Shown piece by piece: positions 26,086 to 35,680 of a stretch of 64,000 nt of DNA. The position numbers and the translations under genes were made by a program. This stretch comes from Bacteroidales bacterium. Lineage in GTDB: Bacteria; Bacteroidota; Bacteroidia; Bacteroidales; F082. The notes under the pieces are model-generated. The model was not told where the DNA came from. It searched no databases and was given only the letters and a program-made list of their open reading frames with translations. The number at the start of each line of letters is the position of its first letter. The first letter of the stretch is position 1. Where the stretch lies: positions 1-64,000 of the forward strand of contig JANQGJ010000060.1 in assembly GCA_028277395.1 (NCBI GenBank). The letters are read 5' to 3'.

Positions 26086-26976
26086 ATGATTTCAGATATT
26101 ATTCAGTATTCTGAACCATTGTTCAGACCACCCAGTGAAGCAAGATCATTGATACTACAAACTACCATTGGTTGTTCATGGAACAATTGTTCGTTTTGTG
26201 AGATGTACACATCAAAAAAATTCAGAGTGAGAAATGAAAGTGATGTTTTTCAGGAAATACAACGGCTATCACCTTATTCTGATTACATAAGAAAGGTATT
26301 TCTGGCAGATGGTAATGCTTTGGTACTGTCTTATGATAAGATGATGAGGATATTAAACAAACTTAATAATACATTTCCTAAACTAAGTCGTATTTCAGTA
26401 TACGCGTCGCCCAGAGACCTTGAAAAAAAATCAGTTACTGAACTGGAAGAAATGGCAAATGCCGGTTTAAAGCTAATTTATACGGGTATTGAAACAGGAG
26501 ATGATGAACTTCTGCAGGTTGTTAATAAAGGGGAAACATACCACTCAACAGTATCTTCACTTCAAAAAGCAGGAAATTCAGGTATGAAGTTATCCGTTAT
26601 GATCTTAAACGGACTTGGAGGTAAAGTATATTCAGAGCAACATGCGATTAACTCTGCCAGAGCTGTTAATGAAATAAAACCGGAATATCTTTCTACTCTG
26701 GTATTGAGTTATCCGTATGGAATTGAGCATTTCAGATCCAGGTTTAATGGTGATTTTATTGAGTTAAATAAGATGGAATTAATCTCTGAAATGGGTGATT
26801 TTATATCTGAACTTCAACTGGATAACACTATTTTCAGAAGTGATCATGCTTCAAATTATCTTGTTTTAAAAGGAATATTAAACAGGGATAAATCAAAATT
26901 GCTTGAAGATATAAACAGGGTAACTTCTGATCCTGATCAGGCAAATTTACGGCCTGAGTATTTAAGGGGCTTATGA
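26086..26976 (+). CDS. Radical SAM protein of unassigned function
   Basis: A 296-residue radical S-adenosylmethionine protein. The iron-sulfur ligands are at Cys30, Cys35 and Cys38 (GCSWNNCSFC), a CX4CX2C spacing rather than the more usual CX3CX2C; the same short spacing occurs in a known family with the N-terminal P-L-F-R-P-P-S-E-A motif seen here. The motifs YTGIETGDDELLQVVNKG fit a TIM-barrel S-adenosylmethionine site. No second cluster is obvious. Single gene between divergent and convergent neighbours; the stop is 1 bp from the next gene's stop. Confidence 0.85.
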   Translation: MISDIIQYSEPLFRPPSEARSLILQTTIGCSWNNCSFCEMYTSKKFRVRNESDVFQEIQRLSPYSDYIRKVFLADGNALVLSYDKMMRILNKLNNTFPKLSRISVYASPRDLEKKSVTELEEMANAGLKLIYTGIETGDDELLQVVNKGETYHSTVSSLQKAGNSGMKLSVMILNGLGGKVYSEQHAINSARAVNEIKPEYLSTLVLSYPYGIEHFRSRFNGDFIELNKMELISEMGDFISELQLDNTIFRSDHASNYLVLKGILNRDKSKLLEDINRVTSDPDQANLRPEYLRGL

Positions 26977-26977
26977 G

Positions 26978-27766
26978 CTACTCTTTTTCAAAACGTGTTA
27001 TAACAATCGGGTCACTTTTTTGTATTCCAAGGAGTGATGCCGCTTTTCCTTTGTTTATAGCTATTTCCAACATATCATTGCCGGTAAAGAGAGCTACAAT
27101 TTCACCAGGTCTTACATCACCATAGGATTGATTTACTTCGGTAACCTTGTATTTTTGTGATCTGAATGATATCTCAAAATTTGATTTAGCTATAAATCCT
27201 GTGAATTCATTTTTATCAATATTTGTTATCAGGTTATCATAATTATCGATATGAATAATCATTCCTTTTAATGTGTCTTCAATAATTACAGGGTTGAAAA
27301 GCATATTACTTACGAGGTTTTCCTTAGATGGTCCCAGGTCTTCAGGTGGATTGCCTTGAGCAAGATGAGCCGCAGCTTTTGCAAATCTGTCCCGACTGGA
27401 AAAAGTATGATTTGAAGACTCCATTGGAATATCCAGTTCATGAATTGATTCCGGTTTGTGATCAAAAATTAAAGAGAATATCCCATCATCCGTTCCAATA
27501 AAATATTGTTTGTTATAATATGCAACTATGTGAACATTTTTAAGTGATTCTTCGGTGTTAATTCCAATAATGTGGACGGTCCCGTCAGGAAAACTCTGGA
27601 AAGCATTTTTAAGAATATAAGCAGCCTCAACTTTATCAAAGGGCTTTATCTGATGTGTTATATCAACGATCTTTGCAGCAGAATTAAACTTGTAAATCAT
27701 ACCTTTTACGGCAGATACATAATAATCACTTGTCCCCCAATCACTAATCAATGTTACGATACCCAT
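26978..27766 (-). CDS. S-adenosyl-L-methionine hydroxide adenosyltransferase family protein (DUF62)
   Basis: A 262-residue protein of the family that includes bacterial SAM hydrolase and the fluorinase/chlorinase fold. Start placed at 27766 because family members begin with GIVTLISDWGTSDYYVSAVKG; a longer frame adds 11 codons. Known members cleave SAM to adenosine and methionine. Motifs include TLISDWGTSDYY and a C-terminal RPGEIVALFTGNDMLEIAINKG. It is divergent from phoH, whose promoter lies between them. Confidence 0.85.
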   Translation of the reverse strand: MGIVTLISDWGTSDYYVSAVKGMIYKFNSAAKIVDITHQIKPFDKVEAAYILKNAFQSFPDGTVHIIGINTEESLKNVHIVAYYNKQYFIGTDDGIFSLIFDHKPESIHELDIPMESSNHTFSSRDRFAKAAAHLAQGNPPEDLGPSKENLVSNMLFNPVIIEDTLKGMIIHIDNYDNLITNIDKNEFTGFIAKSNFEISFRSQKYKVTEVNQSYGDVRPGEIVALFTGNDMLEIAINKGKAASLLGIQKSDPIVITRFEKE

Positions 27767-27891
27767 GTAGTCTACATATTTTCCAACTGAATCAAACAAT
27801 ATATTATATGAGTAAAGCTATATCACGATACTCAAAAGTATGGAAGTTTAATACAATTTCATCAGAAATTCAAAATTATAAAAATTGCCTC

Positions 27892-27920
27892 TTTGCAAAG
27901 AGTATTTTTTAATATTTTTG
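27892..27920 (+). promoter_or_regulatory. Promoter for phoH-purC
   Basis: TTTG (27892-27895), 17 bp, then TATTTTTG (27913-27920): a good match to the Bacteroidota consensus. It is 37 bp upstream of the phoH ATG. Confidence 0.6.
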
Positions 27921-27957
27921 AAACTTGTTTTTTTTAACCATTAAATGAGGTAAGTGA

Positions 27958-28914
27958 ATGAGTGAGAAGGTAGTACAAATCGACATTGGGAGCCCTCTGG
28001 AGTTTTATGGACCTGGTGATGCAAATCTTAACCTCATCAAATCCTTTTTTCCAAAATTAAAGATAATAGTTAGAGGTGATTATGTAAAATTGGTGGGAAC
28101 AGAATCAGATATAATTACTTTTGAGAAGAGACTGGATTTACTTGTATTGCAGTTTGAGAAATTTGGGAAGATAAATGAAGACGTTGTGAGCAGGATAATG
28201 GGTGAAGAAAAGGAAACAGATATCGATTCTTCAAATTCAGATGCGTTAGTTTACGGCAGGCATGGTAAAGTAATAAAAGCGCTTACTGTTAATCAAAAGA
28301 GAATGGTTGACTCAAGTGAGAAGAATGATCTTGTATTTGCGATTGGGCCTGCAGGTACAGGTAAAACTTACACTGCTGTTGCCCTGGCAGTAAGAGCACT
28401 TAAAAATAAAGAAATAAAAAAAATAATATTAGCCAGACCGGCAATTGAAGCAGGGGAGAACCTGGGATTTTTACCCGGAGATATGAAAGACAAGATGGAT
28501 CCATATCTGCAACCTCTTTATGATGCGTTAAGAGATATGTTACCAACTCAAAAATTTCTTTCTTACCTTGAGGATGATACTATTGAGATAGCTCCACTAG
28601 CATTCATGAGAGGCAGGACATTAAGTAATGCCTATGCTATACTTGATGAAGCTCAGAATGCATCCGAAAGTCAGTTAAAAATGTTTCTGACAAGAATGGG
28701 AAAATCATCAAAGTTTTTTGTAACCGGAGATATAACCCAGATAGACTTGCCAAAACAAAAACAATCAGGATTATTGCAGGCTCAGAAATTATTAAAAGAT
28801 ATAAAAGGGATTGAATTTGTATATCTTGATGGAAGAGATGTAGTACGTCATAAGCTGGTAACCCGTATAATTGAAGCATATAATAAAACAGATAATAAAA
28901 ATAGAGAATCATGA
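27958..28914 (+). CDS. phoH: PhoH family ATPase
   Basis: A 318-residue protein of the PhoH/RNA-helicase-like NTPase family. The Walker A site GPAGTGKT is at 130-137 and the Walker B region is ILDEAQNAS; an N-terminal KH-like part precedes. Members are linked to RNA metabolism and ribosome function, although the precise role is unsettled. Its stop overlaps purC by 4 bases (ATGA), so the two genes form an operon. Confidence 0.92.
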   Translation: MSEKVVQIDIGSPLEFYGPGDANLNLIKSFFPKLKIIVRGDYVKLVGTESDIITFEKRLDLLVLQFEKFGKINEDVVSRIMGEEKETDIDSSNSDALVYGRHGKVIKALTVNQKRMVDSSEKNDLVFAIGPAGTGKTYTAVALAVRALKNKEIKKIILARPAIEAGENLGFLPGDMKDKMDPYLQPLYDALRDMLPTQKFLSYLEDDTIEIAPLAFMRGRTLSNAYAILDEAQNASESQLKMFLTRMGKSSKFFVTGDITQIDLPKQKQSGLLQAQKLLKDIKGIEFVYLDGRDVVRHKLVTRIIEAYNKTDNKNRES

Positions 28915-29855
28915 AAGAAGCAATTACCAGAACAGATTTTAACTTTCCAAATCAAAAAAATGTATATCACGGTAAAGTTCGTGACGTTTATAATATTGGT
29001 GAGGAACTGTTAGTAATGGTTGCCAGCGACAGAATTTCAGCGTTCGACGTTGTGTTACCAAAAGGAATTCCTTACAAAGGGCAGGTACTAAATCAGATTG
29101 CAGCAAAATTTTTGGACGCTACCTCCGATATTGTTCCAAACTGGAAGATGGCAACACCGGACCCCATGGTAACGGTAGGACATTATTGTAAACCATTTCC
29201 TGTTGAAATGATAATTAGAGGATATTTAACCGGAAGCTCATGGCGTACTTACAAAACAGGTGCAAGGGAAATATGTGGTGTTCCTGTACCTGACGGACTT
29301 AAAGAACATCAAAGGTTTCCCGAACCAATTGTTACTCCTACAACGAAAGCTGAAGAAGGTCATGATGAAGATATTTCCAAAGAGGAAATAATTGCACAGG
29401 GTCTTGTTTCTGCCGAGGATTATGCAAAGCTTGAAGATTATACAAAGAAATTATTTCAGAGAGGTACAGAAATAGCAGCTGAAAAAGGACTGATTCTGGT
29501 TGATACAAAGTATGAGTTTGGTAAAGTTGGTGACCAGATCTATTTGATTGATGAAATTCATACACCTGATTCTTCAAGATATTTCTATGCAGACAAATAC
29601 GAAGAAAGATTTGCTAATGGCGAGCAACAAAAACAGCTTTCAAAAGAATTTGTAAGAGAATGGCTTATGGAAAATGGATTTCAAGGTAAAGAAGGACAAC
29701 AGATCCCTGAAATGACTGATGAAATTGTTGAAAGCATTTCAAACAGGTATATCGAATTATACGAGCAGGTGACAGGAGAAAAATTTATCAAATCCCCATC
29801 TGATGATATCCATAACAGAATTGAGGAAAACATCAATAATTTTCTCAATAAATAA
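28911..29855 (+). CDS. purC: Phosphoribosylaminoimidazole-succinocarboxamide synthase
   Basis: A 314-residue SAICAR synthetase, step 7 of purine synthesis, joining aspartate to CAIR with ATP. Motifs include GKVRDVY (22-28), [19 protein letters not shown] and [15 protein letters not shown], and [16 protein letters not shown]. It is of the longer type. The start overlaps the phoH stop. A hairpin terminator follows downstream. Confidence 0.95.
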   Translation: MKEAITRTDFNFPNQKNVYHGKVRDVYNIGEELLVMVASDRISAFDVVLPKGIPYKGQVLNQIAAKFLDATSDIVPNWKMATPDPMVTVGHYCKPFPVEMIIRGYLTGSSWRTYKTGAREICGVPVPDGLKEHQRFPEPIVTPTTKAEEGHDEDISKEEIIAQGLVSAEDYAKLEDYTKKLFQRGTEIAAEKGLILVDTKYEFGKVGDQIYLIDEIHTPDSSRYFYADKYEERFANGEQQKQLSKEFVREWLMENGFQGKEGQQIPEMTDEIVESISNRYIELYEQVTGEKFIKSPSDDIHNRIEENINNFLNK

Positions 29856-29887
29856 TCTGATTTATTTGCGTTGAATTTCCGGTTAGG

Positions 29888-29913
29888 GTAACGATATTTT
29901 CATCGTTACTTTT
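29888..29913 (+). terminator. Rho-independent terminator after purC
   Basis: Stem GTAACGAT (29888-29895) with ATCGTTAC (29902-29909), loop ATTTTC, followed by TTTTCTGGTTTT. A well-formed hairpin with a T-rich tail 32 nt after the stop. Confidence 0.8.
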
Positions 29914-30064
29914 CTGGTTTTATGATATAATAAAACCTATAGAAAAATTCATTATAATTGTTGTTGATAAAAATTTTATTAAAAATTTTTATCGCTAATC
30001 GAAAGCAGAGTTTTTTTTCTAAATTTACACAACAGCTGCGTGTTGTCTAATAAAACATCAATTT

Positions 30065-31276
30065 ATGGTGAAGTTTAAATTTTCAGGATACTTCATTTTT
30101 TCAGTGTTGTTTATGTTACTTTCACAAATTCAGGTGTTTAGCCAGAACAATTGTGAAGGTCAGGATGATTCGGATTTGGTGAACTTTTCTTCCTTAAGTC
30201 CTGTTCATTCTGAAATAACTGATATGAGAGGGTGGGCAAAACAAGATAATGGTAGTTGGTTATCGACCAAAAACCGGATACCTTTTACAGATGATAAGAC
30301 TAATAAAAGTATGGGTGGCGAACGTAAACTTGGTCAGGACAATATCATAACTCTTCAATTGAGGAAGGTAATGGTAGGTAATAAACAATATAATGTACTT
30401 GTAAAAAAATACTATGACGGTGAGTACGAATTTCCGGTTCTTCATGAAGAATGGCGAGGTTTTAAATCACTTGATTTTTATGTTTTTCCAAGTTATAAAC
30501 TTGAAGAAATACTACCTGATGAGATTCCTTTTAATGAACAATATGCTGTTAACCTGAATGTTTATGCACGTGGAACAGTTAAAGACTACGAAAATAAACA
30601 TGAAGATGATGAAATAGTAAAGGAGATTCAAAAAGTTGAACGTGCAGAAGTTGTAAACGACTGGAACATAATATTTGCTGTATTCCCAATTAAAAATGGA
30701 GATAATGAAGTAGTTAGATTCAAGCTGATAAAATCGTTTAATGAGGATTATCTGGCAAGCTTTTACACTGCACCTTCAAATTGGGAAAAGAACTTTAGCA
30801 TGACATTTTATGAAACGAATTTCTTTAGGTTTAAATCATTTATAAGAGATGCCCAGGAATATGTGCTACCTGTATCAGAAAATGTTGATCACCTTACTCT
30901 TAATGGCGCGTATGAAAATAATTATAATTGGGGAGTACTGAAATATCAAATGGGAGACTGGCCAAGTGCAATTGATTATTTCAATGAGGCACTTAAAATT
31001 GATCCAGAACCTGATGATTTTCTAATATATTCATTCAGGGGAAATGCAAGGAGTAAAATGCGGCGTTATAACGATGCAATTGATGATTTTGATAAGGCTT
31101 TAGATATGCGGCCTCAGGATATAATGGAGTATTCTAACTGGGTGAAGAATTATTTTAACCGGGGAGTTTCAAAGTATTATCTCGACGATTTGGACGGAGC
31201 ATGCAGAGACTGGCATAAAGCTTTGGAGCTTGGTTTTGGTCCTGCGCATGATTATTTAATGGATTATTGTGAATAA
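30065..31276 (+). CDS. Exported TPR protein with an unrecognised N-terminal domain
   Basis: A 403-residue protein with a signal peptide (1-27). The first 270 mature residues match no family I recognise. Tetratricopeptide repeats begin at about 283 (NNYNWGVLKYQMGDWPSAIDYFNEALKIDPE, then FRGNARSKMRRYNDAIDDFDKALDMRP), ending GACRDWHKALELG...YLMDYCE, common in Bacteroidota. It is followed by a barrel/SPOR gene after 20 bp; the two are probably one unit. It may act in a periplasmic or outer-membrane complex; that is inference. Confidence 0.75.
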   Translation: MVKFKFSGYFIFSVLFMLLSQIQVFSQNNCEGQDDSDLVNFSSLSPVHSEITDMRGWAKQDNGSWLSTKNRIPFTDDKTNKSMGGERKLGQDNIITLQLRKVMVGNKQYNVLVKKYYDGEYEFPVLHEEWRGFKSLDFYVFPSYKLEEILPDEIPFNEQYAVNLNVYARGTVKDYENKHEDDEIVKEIQKVERAEVVNDWNIIFAVFPIKNGDNEVVRFKLIKSFNEDYLASFYTAPSNWEKNFSMTFYETNFFRFKSFIRDAQEYVLPVSENVDHLTLNGAYENNYNWGVLKYQMGDWPSAIDYFNEALKIDPEPDDFLIYSFRGNARSKMRRYNDAIDDFDKALDMRPQDIMEYSNWVKNYFNRGVSKYYLDDLDGACRDWHKALELGFGPAHDYLMDYCE

Positions 31277-31296
31277 TAATTAGAGGTAATGTCAAG

Positions 31297-32469
31297 ATGC
31301 CCTGTAAAACTACCTTAAAAATAATTATTACTGTTTTGGTATTTGTTGTTACCGTTACTGCTTCTGCCCAACAGTCTTCTGCATCTTCAGGAAATAGTTT
31401 CACTAACAACTGGCAGATAAACTATAATCTTGGGTTTACACAGTTTTACGGAGATGCAAGTAATAATGGTTATTTTAAGAAGTTTTCCGGCGAAATTGCC
31501 TTTGCTACTGGTATAAATGTTAGAAAATATACCAGTCCCGTTTTCGGGTGGGGAGTTAACCTGTTTTATTCAGGATTAAAAAGTCATAAAGAGAAAAATG
31601 CTACCGGAGGTACTGTAAATTTTGGTCTGGAAGGGAGTTACTTTGATGCAAACATTAATATGCTGGTTAATTTCTCAAACTTGTTTTGGGGCTATGAGAA
31701 CAGGAAACTTTCTGTTTATGGTACGATAGGACTTGGTTATTCCACATGGGGAACTCAGCTAACGGATTCAATAACAGGAACAATTGTTAGTAGTGGTGAT
31801 GTTGTTGGTGATATTACCTATAAGAAAGGTGGAGGTGTTGTACCAATTGGATTAGGGCTTAATTATATGATTAATAATAACTGGGCGCTTAATTTTGAAA
31901 TGAACTTAAGGACTGTTTTAAATGATGATGTTGATGTTTGGAGAGATGGTTTTAAGTTTGATCAGCCATTTTACACCGGTTTTGGAGTATCATACTTCAT
32001 CAACCCTGTGGGAAAACCGAAAAAACACAAAACTGTTTATCAAAAGGAATATAGTTCTACAAAAAATGAACCCTTGAAACCCGGTGTACCGCTTTATGAT
32101 TACAGGTTACCCAAAGAAAACAAGAAAAAAGAGAGTGGATCTGAAATGGACGTGCTGGTAATTGAAGTACCATTGGAGGTAAAACCAGAAACATTGATTA
32201 CCGGTGTGGTTTACCGTGTTCAAATTTTAGCGAAACGTGATAAATTGAAGTCCATTAGTTCACTAAAAAACAGATTTCATATTTCGGGTGAGATCTTTGA
32301 AAATTATCAAAATGGAATATATCGCTATTCAACCGGTTCTTTTACTTCTTACAAAGATGCATTACAACACAGCTATATGCTTAAGGACAAGGGAGTATAT
32401 GATGCGTTTGTTGTTGCTTACAGAAATGGTGAAAGAGTTACCATTACACCGGAAATGAAGTTGTATTGA
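31297..32469 (+). CDS. Outer-membrane barrel protein with C-terminal SPOR-like domain
   Basis: A 390-residue exported protein. Signal peptide 1-24 (VTVTASAQ). Residues about 35-240 look like an 8- to 10-strand barrel (NYNLGFTQFYGDAS, KSHKEKN, GVSYFINPVG). A basic linker with KPGVPLYDYRLPKEN follows, then a SPOR-like domain at about 305-385 (VVYRVQILAKRDKLKSI ... YRYSTGSFTSYKDA), which in other proteins binds denuded peptidoglycan. Possible link between outer membrane and cell wall. Follows the TPR gene by 20 bp. Confidence 0.8.
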   Translation: MPCKTTLKIIITVLVFVVTVTASAQQSSASSGNSFTNNWQINYNLGFTQFYGDASNNGYFKKFSGEIAFATGINVRKYTSPVFGWGVNLFYSGLKSHKEKNATGGTVNFGLEGSYFDANINMLVNFSNLFWGYENRKLSVYGTIGLGYSTWGTQLTDSITGTIVSSGDVVGDITYKKGGGVVPIGLGLNYMINNNWALNFEMNLRTVLNDDVDVWRDGFKFDQPFYTGFGVSYFINPVGKPKKHKTVYQKEYSSTKNEPLKPGVPLYDYRLPKENKKKESGSEMDVLVIEVPLEVKPETLITGVVYRVQILAKRDKLKSISSLKNRFHISGEIFENYQNGIYRYSTGSFTSYKDALQHSYMLKDKGVYDAFVVAYRNGERVTITPEMKLY

Positions 32470-32622
32470 ACATAGTAGTTGTTATGTCCATATTGATATG
32501 TTTTTACGAATAAAAAATAAAACAGGTTTTACAATTAATTAATAATATGTTAACCAACTAACATATTAATTTACAGCTATAAAAAAAAGATTGGAAAAAC
32601 GTAAATGGTAAGGATATAAGTA

Positions 32623-32630
32623 TACCTTTG
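32623..32630 (+). promoter_or_regulatory. -7 box for the cold-shock gene
   Basis: TACCTTTG matches TAnnTTTG exactly and is 29 bp upstream of the cold-shock ATG. The -33 TTG is not at the standard distance. Confidence 0.5.
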
Positions 32631-32659
32631 CACAATATATAATTATTAAATTTTCTACA

Positions 32660-32851
32660 ATGAATAAAGGCACAGTAAAATTCTTCAATGAAACCAAAGG
32701 ATTTGGATTTATAAATGATGAAGACTCAAACAATGAATATTTTGTACATATAACCGGATTAATTGATAAGATTAATGAAGGTGATTATGTAGAATTTGAA
32801 TTAAAAGAAGGTAAAAAAGGATTAAATGCAGTTAATGTTAAATTAGTTTAA
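32660..32851 (+). CDS. cspA: Cold-shock domain protein
   Basis: A 63-residue single cold-shock domain. It binds single-stranded RNA and DNA, serving as an RNA chaperone. Motifs KGTVKFFNETKGFGFIND (RNP1) and EYFVHITGL (RNP2) are intact; the N-terminus MNKG is standard. Single gene with its own promoter and a strong terminator. The paralogue letter is arbitrary. Confidence 0.95.
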   Translation: MNKGTVKFFNETKGFGFINDEDSNNEYFVHITGLIDKINEGDYVEFELKEGKKGLNAVNVKLV

Positions 32852-32876
32852 TAGCTTAATCCAACTCAAAATATTC

Positions 32877-32909
32877 AAGCCTGTCGATGTAAATTGGCAG
32901 GCTTTTTTT
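32877..32909 (+). terminator. Rho-independent terminator after the cold-shock gene
   Basis: Stem AAGCCTG (32877-32883) with CAGGCTT (32898-32904), extended by two pairs, followed by T residues to 32909. Confidence 0.88.
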
Positions 32910-32928
32910 ATAAAAGTCTACCTAAATT

Positions 32929-34290
32929 TTATTTTACCTTCCATATATCAATTGGTTTTTCTCTTCCTTTTACACCTACATCTCCTATTCTTTGAAGTGG
33001 CAGAAGAATCTCAACATTTTCTTTAACTTCTCTGGATATCAGTAACCGGGAATTGTATGTTTTGTTAAGCTGTTCGATCCGGCTCGCAAGTATTACCGTA
33101 TTACCACTTATAGAGTATTGTTTTCGAACATCAGTTCCAACATTACCGGCAACCACGTAACCACTATGTAGACCTATACCGATTTTTGTATTCGCAACTT
33201 CGGCGTTTTGTTGGTTATTATCTAATTTATCAATAATTTCAATTGCTGCGTTTATGGCATTTTGTGAATCGTTTCCTGAAGATATTGGTGCACCAAAAGT
33301 GGCCATGTATCCATCTCCAAGAAACTGATTAATAATGCCGTTGTGCTTATTAATAATTTCAATCATAAATCCGAAAACATTATTCTGGTATTGGATGATA
33401 TCTTCAGGAGTTCTGTTTTCAGCGAACTTTGTGAAGCCCCTAATATCCAAAAACATTATACAAACGTATTTTTTCTTGCTTTCAATTTGATTCTCACTAA
33501 TTAATAATTCTTCAACAATGGATGGAGATACCTGCTGACCGAACATGTTTATTATCCTGTTTCGTTCAATTAAAGCATTATTAACGTTGTGTATTTTTTT
33601 CTTTATCTGATTTGCAACAATCCCGGCTACAATACCCCCCAGAACCAGTAGTGCTGCTCTTCCTATGTGTATAATTTCGTTCTTTAGGATACTACTATTG
33701 TCTGAAATCTCATGAGGGTTAAAATAAATAAAGAACACAAGAATATAACCCAGGGCAGCCTGAAGCCCAACAAAAAATGAAATCTTAAACTCAAGACTAA
33801 GTGTAGATAAAATTATTATGAGAAAGTAAAAGAAAATAATTGGTGTGAATAATACATCAGAAGAACCAAAGTAATAACCCAAAACCAAAAGAGTAATAGT
33901 AGGATAACTAATTTCGATAAGGTTTGTAAAATATCTGAATTTGTCCTTGATATCAACGTTATTCTTCAACCGGTTCTGTATAACCTTCAATACTATAACC
34001 TCTCGTATTACAAAGGCCAGAAGTACCGACTGAAAGACATATATGAAATTTGGATTTGGTATTGAATTTTTAAGATATTCGGGGGCTAATAATCTTATAA
34101 TAAACAGAATTATAATAGCATAGAAGAATATCCAGGCCAATAATTTCGCCCTTAAGATTTCACTTTGAAATATCTCTTTTTTTAACGAGTCATAAACCGA
34201 AGATGTTTCTGTAGCAGAGGTATCATTAATTATTTTTTCCTTCACATTGGTCGCTTTTCTGAATAATTTAGTCATTTGTTGTTTGTCCAA
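32929..34290 (-). CDS. Membrane-bound class III adenylate/guanylate cyclase
   Basis: A 453-residue protein. About six membrane helices occupy residues 48-235, then a linker/coiled part, then a class III nucleotide cyclase domain at about 275-450. Metal-binding Asp residues are in MFLDIRGFTKFAENRT and the FLGDGYMATFG loop; later QYSISGNTVILASRIEQLN is the substrate region. The product may be cAMP or cGMP; residues for choosing are not clear. It has no sensor domain other than the membrane part. No obvious cAMP effector in the window. It reads toward the cold-shock gene terminator. Confidence 0.9.
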   Translation of the reverse strand: MDKQQMTKLFRKATNVKEKIINDTSATETSSVYDSLKKEIFQSEILRAKLLAWIFFYAIIILFIIRLLAPEYLKNSIPNPNFIYVFQSVLLAFVIREVIVLKVIQNRLKNNVDIKDKFRYFTNLIEISYPTITLLVLGYYFGSSDVLFTPIIFFYFLIIILSTLSLEFKISFFVGLQAALGYILVFFIYFNPHEISDNSSILKNEIIHIGRAALLVLGGIVAGIVANQIKKKIHNVNNALIERNRIINMFGQQVSPSIVEELLISENQIESKKKYVCIMFLDIRGFTKFAENRTPEDIIQYQNNVFGFMIEIINKHNGIINQFLGDGYMATFGAPISSGNDSQNAINAAIEIIDKLDNNQQNAEVANTKIGIGLHSGYVVAGNVGTDVRKQYSISGNTVILASRIEQLNKTYNSRLLISREVKENVEILLPLQRIGDVGVKGREKPIDIWKVK

Positions 34291-34381
34291 AGGTAAAATA
34301 AGATTTAGAAATAATTCACTATACAGGGTGCTTTAAAGTCATTAAATTACCTTGTCAAGAATGAAAACTGCTATAGACCAC

Positions 34382-35617
34382 TCAATTACCTGTGACCTGT
34401 GATTTCTTTTTCCTGTTTATAATAACCGGTTTATAGGCCAGATCTGTGCCCATGTTTTTAAATGTTGCTATACCATTATCATCTGGTATTGCCCAGCTTA
34501 CAGGACGCCATTCTCCATCATTAAACACTGCAATGTATGCGTAATTAATTGTATCATTAAACTTTAATAAGATATCCTCGGTACTTATGTACTCATTTGT
34601 AACATCAACATAATTATAATTACCTAAAAATGGCGGAGTATGCATATTCGTTTCTTTTATTGAGAACAAACTACCGGGAGTTTTTACAAATGTTCGCCGG
34701 TAAACCTTAGCAACGTTTCCTTTTTGATATGGCTGGTTTATCTCATCCGGATTATTAAGATAAATTTTACTATTGTCAGGTAATATGACTGTTGTAGTAT
34801 AATAACCCAGTGTGGAATCGGCAAAAAACGGTGTGTAATCTAATGTAGCCGCAATACCCATACTTCTTAGAGCTTTTATCTTGTAGATATTTATGTCACA
34901 ATGATCTCCTGACTTATTTGTTTCAATGGATTTAATACTTTGTGGATTAGGAAATATCTCAAACCGGTCATCATATTTCAACTTTGTGTTAATTGCCCGG
35001 TTTATTTCAATTACATTATAAGATAAGTCTTTATTTTGGTCATATAGTCCGGCAAACAACTTCTGAAAATGTGAAATGTAAGGTTCAATCCTCTCGTTTG
35101 ATACTCTGTATGGCAGGATATATTTGCAAAATTTATCAAAATCGTATCTGTTACCGAGGTTTTGATTCATCCATATTCCATATGAAGTATTTATATGATC
35201 TATCAGGAACTCGGGATCAATATTTTTAAAATCAAGCCAGATTGAATCCGACTTGTATTCTGGTTTTCCTTTTTCCTTTTCAATTAACGACAGGTGGTTT
35301 TTTATCGATTTCAGGTTTTTAAAATTGTGAATGTCAATGTTAATGGTATTCCCGGATGAATCAACAAGAATTCTTTCTATGGTATAATTGTGTTCCAGGT
35401 TTCTTATTATAAAGTATGCTGCCTGTAATTTTAATGAGTCCGCAGGTTTCTGGAATTCAAGAATTACTTTCATCAAAGATGGTTTATAAATTCCCGAATT
35501 GTTTAAAACAACAATTACATCCTCAGGAATACCTTCTTTTTTACTCTTCAGGCAACTATTTCCACCTATCGCAAACAGAATAGTTATAATAACAAGAAAA
35601 TTAACCGATAATCGCAA
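34382..35617 (-). CDS. Predicted lipoprotein with transglutaminase-like fold lacking a recognisable His
   Basis: A 411-residue exported protein with a lipoprotein-type signal (lipobox GGNSC, Cys22; the lipobox is weak). The region around Cys240 (KSGDHCDINIYKIKALRSMGIAATLDYTPF) matches the transglutaminase-like motif of Bacteroidota proteins, in which a Cys-Asp-x5-Leu-Arg-x2-Gly-Ile element is followed by a His in a G-H-x-W stretch. Here the equivalent later segment is STLGYYTTTVIL, with Tyr where the His normally sits. It may be inactive or use another residue. It is directly downstream of batE (gap 63 bp) but has no Bat family similarity. Confidence 0.7.
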   Translation of the reverse strand: MRLSVNFLVIITILFAIGGNSCLKSKKEGIPEDVIVVLNNSGIYKPSLMKVILEFQKPADSLKLQAAYFIIRNLEHNYTIERILVDSSGNTINIDIHNFKNLKSIKNHLSLIEKEKGKPEYKSDSIWLDFKNIDPEFLIDHINTSYGIWMNQNLGNRYDFDKFCKYILPYRVSNERIEPYISHFQKLFAGLYDQNKDLSYNVIEINRAINTKLKYDDRFEIFPNPQSIKSIETNKSGDHCDINIYKIKALRSMGIAATLDYTPFFADSTLGYYTTTVILPDNSKIYLNNPDEINQPYQKGNVAKVYRRTFVKTPGSLFSIKETNMHTPPFLGNYNYVDVTNEYISTEDILLKFNDTINYAYIAVFNDGEWRPVSWAIPDDNGIATFKNMGTDLAYKPVIINRKKKSQVTGN

Positions 35618-35680
35618 CCCCTATAAGTTTTGGTGTATAGGTTTTACTAAAAAAAACAGAAATTGTTTCAAAATATCAGG

